Part shown: piece after piece, positions 6,201 to 7,063 of the stretch
How the letters are laid out: the number at the start of each line of letters is the position of its first letter
Position numbering within the stretch: position 1 is the stretch's first letter
Assembly (NCBI GenBank): GCA_949127925.1
Contig: CASBQX010000311.1
Coordinates: 1-7,063, forward strand
Source of the DNA: Synechococcales cyanobacterium PMM_0002
GTDB lineage: Bacteria > Cyanobacteriota > Cyanobacteriia > Elainellales > Elainellaceae
Direction of reading: 5' to 3'
DNA: 7,063 nt
Made by a program: the position numbers and the translations under genes
Notes under the pieces: generated by a model
Databases searched by the model: none
What the model saw: only the letters and a program-made list of their open reading frames with translations
Told to the model about the DNA's origin: nothing

Positions 6201-6760
6201 TGAAAGGGGCGAAGGATGCAGCAATCTACCTCAAACATATGCCCCACCGTCTCCACAATGGTTTGGAGAATCTGGCGGTAGTCAAGCGCGCCTCGAATCG
6301 TATTCGTGACAGCATTCAACAACGACTCTTGGCGCAGGGTTCGCCGCAATTCTTGGGTGCGCGTCCTCAAGACATTGTGCGTGTCTACAGCCTGACGCAC
6401 CACGACTTTTAGCTCTTCATCATCCCAGGGCTTTGTGACATATTTGAACACCTTACCCGAATTGATCGCTTCCACCAAGTCTTCCACATCGGTGTAGCCG
6501 GTGAGGATAATGCGGATGATGTCTGGGTAGCGGGTTGCCGTCATGCTAAGGAACTCAGTCCCACTCATAAACGGCATCCGCTGATCGGAAATGATCACGG
6601 CGACCTCGCCCTCACGCGCCAAAATCTCTAGGGCTTCATGCCCACTCTCTGCCCTCAGCACCTTGTAGTCACGATGGAAGGTGCGATAGAGCAAATCTAA
6701 ATTGTCTGGTTCGTCATCCACGACCAGAATTTTTGGCTTAATGAGGGGTTGGGATATCAT
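3227..6760 (-). CDS. cyaC: CyaC-type adenylate cyclase: REC-GAF-GAF-histidine kinase-REC-cyclase
   Basis: Cytoplasmic multidomain sensor predicted to make cAMP from ATP under phosphorelay control. Domains in 1177 residues: receiver 1 at 10-125 (Asp15, Asp16, phospho-acceptor Asp59, Thr87, Lys110); GAF 1 about 142-315; GAF 2 about 325-512; HisKA with His541 in SHEFRTP; HATPase with Asn655, DTGVGI (683-688), FERF (697-700) and GSGLGL (713-718); acidic linker about 750-828; receiver 2 at 828-945 (Asp833, Asp834, Asp877, Thr907, Lys929); class III cyclase about 985-1170. Cyclase residues are complete: metal-binding Asp999 and Asp1043, purine-binding Lys1039 and Thr1115, transition-state Asn1122 and Arg1126. 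The Lys/Thr pair marks an adenylate, class IIIb, enzyme. No membrane segments or signal peptide. Length and order match Arthrospira and Anabaena CyaC (about 1,200 residues), where kinase autophosphorylation and transfer to a receiver activate the cyclase. AGGAGA seven bases upstream supports the start. Confidence 0.92.
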   Translation of the reverse strand: MISQPLIKPKILVVDDEPDNLDLLYRTFHRDYKVLRAESGHEALEILAREGEVAVIISDQRMPFMSGTEFLSMTATRYPDIIRIILTGYTDVEDLVEAINSGKVFKYVTKPWDDEELKVVVRQAVDTHNVLRTRTQELRRTLRQESLLNAVTNTIRGALDYRQILQTIVETVGHMFEVDCCILRPFQDSRMDDQVFVYQSGRGRLGQTDAAGGRRLDDKNSLADTVWETLRVQVIDHVQASLDSGGDTLPLACRQAYQDANIRSSLVVPLICQQDLMAVLALHQCDQPRVWQEDEVQLVSMVADQAALALSQARAYEQVRSLATREALVNTITTAIRSTLDPQEIFAAITQKLGQALQADGCALSLWTEGNEFVQCVGLYDAAHDGIAVLEEDATGLVEVAENPFDAGLLANRYQLPLSQVPIAGNPVLQQLLTTQAAVVIHDLADHLEMNILDLPVRSPARALLVVPLLTDGTIIGSISLRQMYQPRQWTPEEIDLVQAVGAQAAIAVQQSRLYQKTRQQAELLLELDRQKTEFFQNVSHEFRTPLTLMLGPLESAVAQQQGLSLAQSVTALRNSRRLLRLVNQLLDLQRLDAGRMQPSFRPCNLLNFVIPIVDSFRHYCEKKQINLVTRLTECPLVYLDVEKFDKVLYNLLSNAMKFTPTGGSITVSVSPAGDHCFIKVQDTGVGIRHDQIPHLFERFRQADGSANRSYEGSGLGLALVRELVELHQGTVSVDSTVGKGTSFTVWLQAGSTHLPADQVIEIPAESEHSRALVELADIDVDIAELPELKEPIRALRGQANAPDSGLTEIEEILESVIPADPETAAATLLVVDDNADLRLYICEILQQAGYQVLTAGNGCEGFQIAQERSPQLILTDLMMPLVSGIELIKLIRQDEGLKGTPIVLITAKADAETRIEGTEQGADGYLSKPFNSRELLAEVRNLLALKQSERRVAELNTYLTESVLKRFLPPSLVRKAARGELALDLRPEPRMITILFSDIIGFTQLSNTLRSRRVAELLNEYLTEMTHAIFQNGGTVDKFMGDAILAIFGAPEEISPNEQVKRAIATARQMYHTLDKLNERWQQQGISRVEFRCGIHQGTAVVGMFGGSERADYTAIGPSVNIAARIQEAAEPNTILVSAAVADYLEQDIITKCRPLELRGVDETVLTFSITVDHLI

Positions 6761-6767
6761 GCACCGC

Positions 6768-6773
6768 TCTCCT
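6768..6773 (-). promoter_or_regulatory. ribosome binding site of cyaC
   Basis: On the minus strand AGGAGA lies seven bases before the ATG at 6760. This good match and spacing fixes the start, which also places the receiver-domain beta strand ILVVDDE at residue 11, as is normal. Confidence 0.7.
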
Positions 6774-6831
6774 GCGACCGGGGCAGTTAGCTAAAGGGAA
6801 GGGTTGAAATAGGTGGCTGTAGGTAGGCTGG

Positions 6832-6841
6832 CCAGATCTGG
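6832..6841. promoter_or_regulatory. 10-bp perfect palindrome, possible operator
   Basis: CCAGATCTGG is a perfect palindrome followed by a repeat of its core (ATCTG at 6842-6846). It sits 72 bp upstream of the cyaC start codon. A dimeric regulator site is possible, but it could be chance; no known consensus is matched. Confidence 0.2.
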
Positions 6842-7011
6842 ATCTGCCCTGCTGTCGATGGTCAAAGGTTAGAAGATGCAAAGGTAAATGATCCCGGTAG
6901 GAATGGCTAGCGGAGTCAGGACTAGACGCTAAAGTATGCCCCAAAGCTTGATGTTTCGCACCAACTTTGTGCCCAGCGTCAAGCGTCTCAAGCCGCTTTG
7001 AGTCATGTCCT

Positions 7012-7017
7012 AGGAGG
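7012..7017 (+). promoter_or_regulatory. strong Shine-Dalgarno deciding a TTG start
   Basis: AGGAGG at 7012-7017 is a full match to the anti-Shine-Dalgarno. TTG follows after eight bases (7026), whereas the in-frame ATG at 7035 is 17 bases away, too far for good initiation. An in-frame TAG at 7011-7013 closes the frame just upstream. Confidence 0.5.
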
Positions 7018-7025
7018 TTAACCCG

Positions 7026-7063
7026 TTGACTGAAATGGCGATCGCCCACTGGTTTACGTTGCC
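7026..7063 (+). CDS. start of an unidentified gene, cut by the window edge
   Basis: Twelve complete codons and two bases are visible: from TTG at 7026 the product would begin MTEMAIAHWFTL. The frame is closed upstream by TAG at 7011-7013 and has a strong AGGAGG eight bases before the TTG. The alternative start is the in-frame ATG at 7035 (MAIAHWFTL). The codons run through a HIP1 site (7038-7045), as many local genes do. Too little is present to name a family. It is divergent from cyaC and would share its upstream region. It may be chance, but the Shine-Dalgarno and spacing argue for a real gene. Confidence 0.45.
   Translation, partial: MTEMAIAHWFTL

Larger units (their letters stand above)
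6761..7025. other. divergent intergenic region upstream of cyaC
   Basis: This 265-bp stretch should hold the cyaC promoter (minus strand) and that of the gene starting near 7026 (plus strand). I see no convincing -35/-10 pair for either, no NtcA-type GTA-N8-TAC and no CRP-type TGTGA-N6-TCACA. Present are the palindrome CCAGATCTGG at 6832-6841, a 7-bp inverted pair AGACGCT (6924-6930) and AGCGTCT (6982-6988), and a short stem CTCAAG / CTTTGAG ending near 7003. Confidence 0.5.

Noticed and set aside
5779..6309. Plus-strand open frame of 176 codons opposite cyaC
   Set aside because: It is fully antisense to the conserved GAF 1 region, and its composition, rich in Pro, Ala and Arg, is what the complement of a GC-rich gene gives.
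6738..7049. Minus-strand open frame of 103 codons overlapping the cyaC start
   Set aside because: It overlaps the well-supported cyaC start in another frame, covers the divergent promoter region, has a His/Arg/Ser-rich composition without domains, and has no ribosome binding site.

Overview
The window is very probably chromosomal DNA of a cyanobacterium. The HIP1 octamer GCGATCGC, over-represented in most cyanobacterial genomes, appears about fifteen times in 7 kb, inside genes and between them. The largest gene has the domain order of the cyanobacterial adenylate cyclase CyaC. I cannot fix the genus; a filamentous lineage is plausible because the well-studied CyaC proteins come from Arthrospira and Anabaena. 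There are no phage genes, transposases, rRNA or tRNA genes.

Layout, left to right. (1) 1-903, plus strand: an alpha/beta-hydrolase of the esterase/lipase type, whose true start may lie left of the window. (2) 997-1458, plus strand: a 153-residue protein of unknown function. (3) 1455-1552: three related palindromic repeats between convergent genes. The first and third form a perfect 27-bp inverted repeat, and the first copy supplies the stop codon of the upstream gene. (4) 1566-2906, minus strand: a DEAD-box RNA helicase of the RhlE type with a basic disordered tail. (5) 2907-3226: a 320-bp gap that must hold the helicase leader, with a hairpin and a short tandem repeat that runs into the end of the next gene. 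(6) 3227-6760, minus strand: an 1177-residue REC-GAF-GAF-histidine kinase-REC-adenylate cyclase, called cyaC. (7) 6761-7025: a divergent intergenic region. (8) From about 7026, plus strand: the first codons of a further gene, probably starting with TTG behind a strong AGGAGG, cut by the window edge.

How the genes may work together. CyaC carries a complete phosphorelay (His541, receivers Asp59 and Asp877) and a full set of class III cyclase residues, so it should couple a signal sensed through its GAF domains or first receiver to cAMP production. The helicase lies downstream on the same strand, but the 320-bp gap argues for its own promoter, and no functional link can be claimed. The hydrolase and the small protein form a separate plus-strand group converging on the helicase.

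I see no clearly new multi-gene system. The items most worth a second look are the repeat cluster at 1455-1552, the diverged tandem repeat at 3156-3233 in which one copy carries HIP1 and the other does not, the unknown protein at 997-1458, and details of the CyaC sensor domains.
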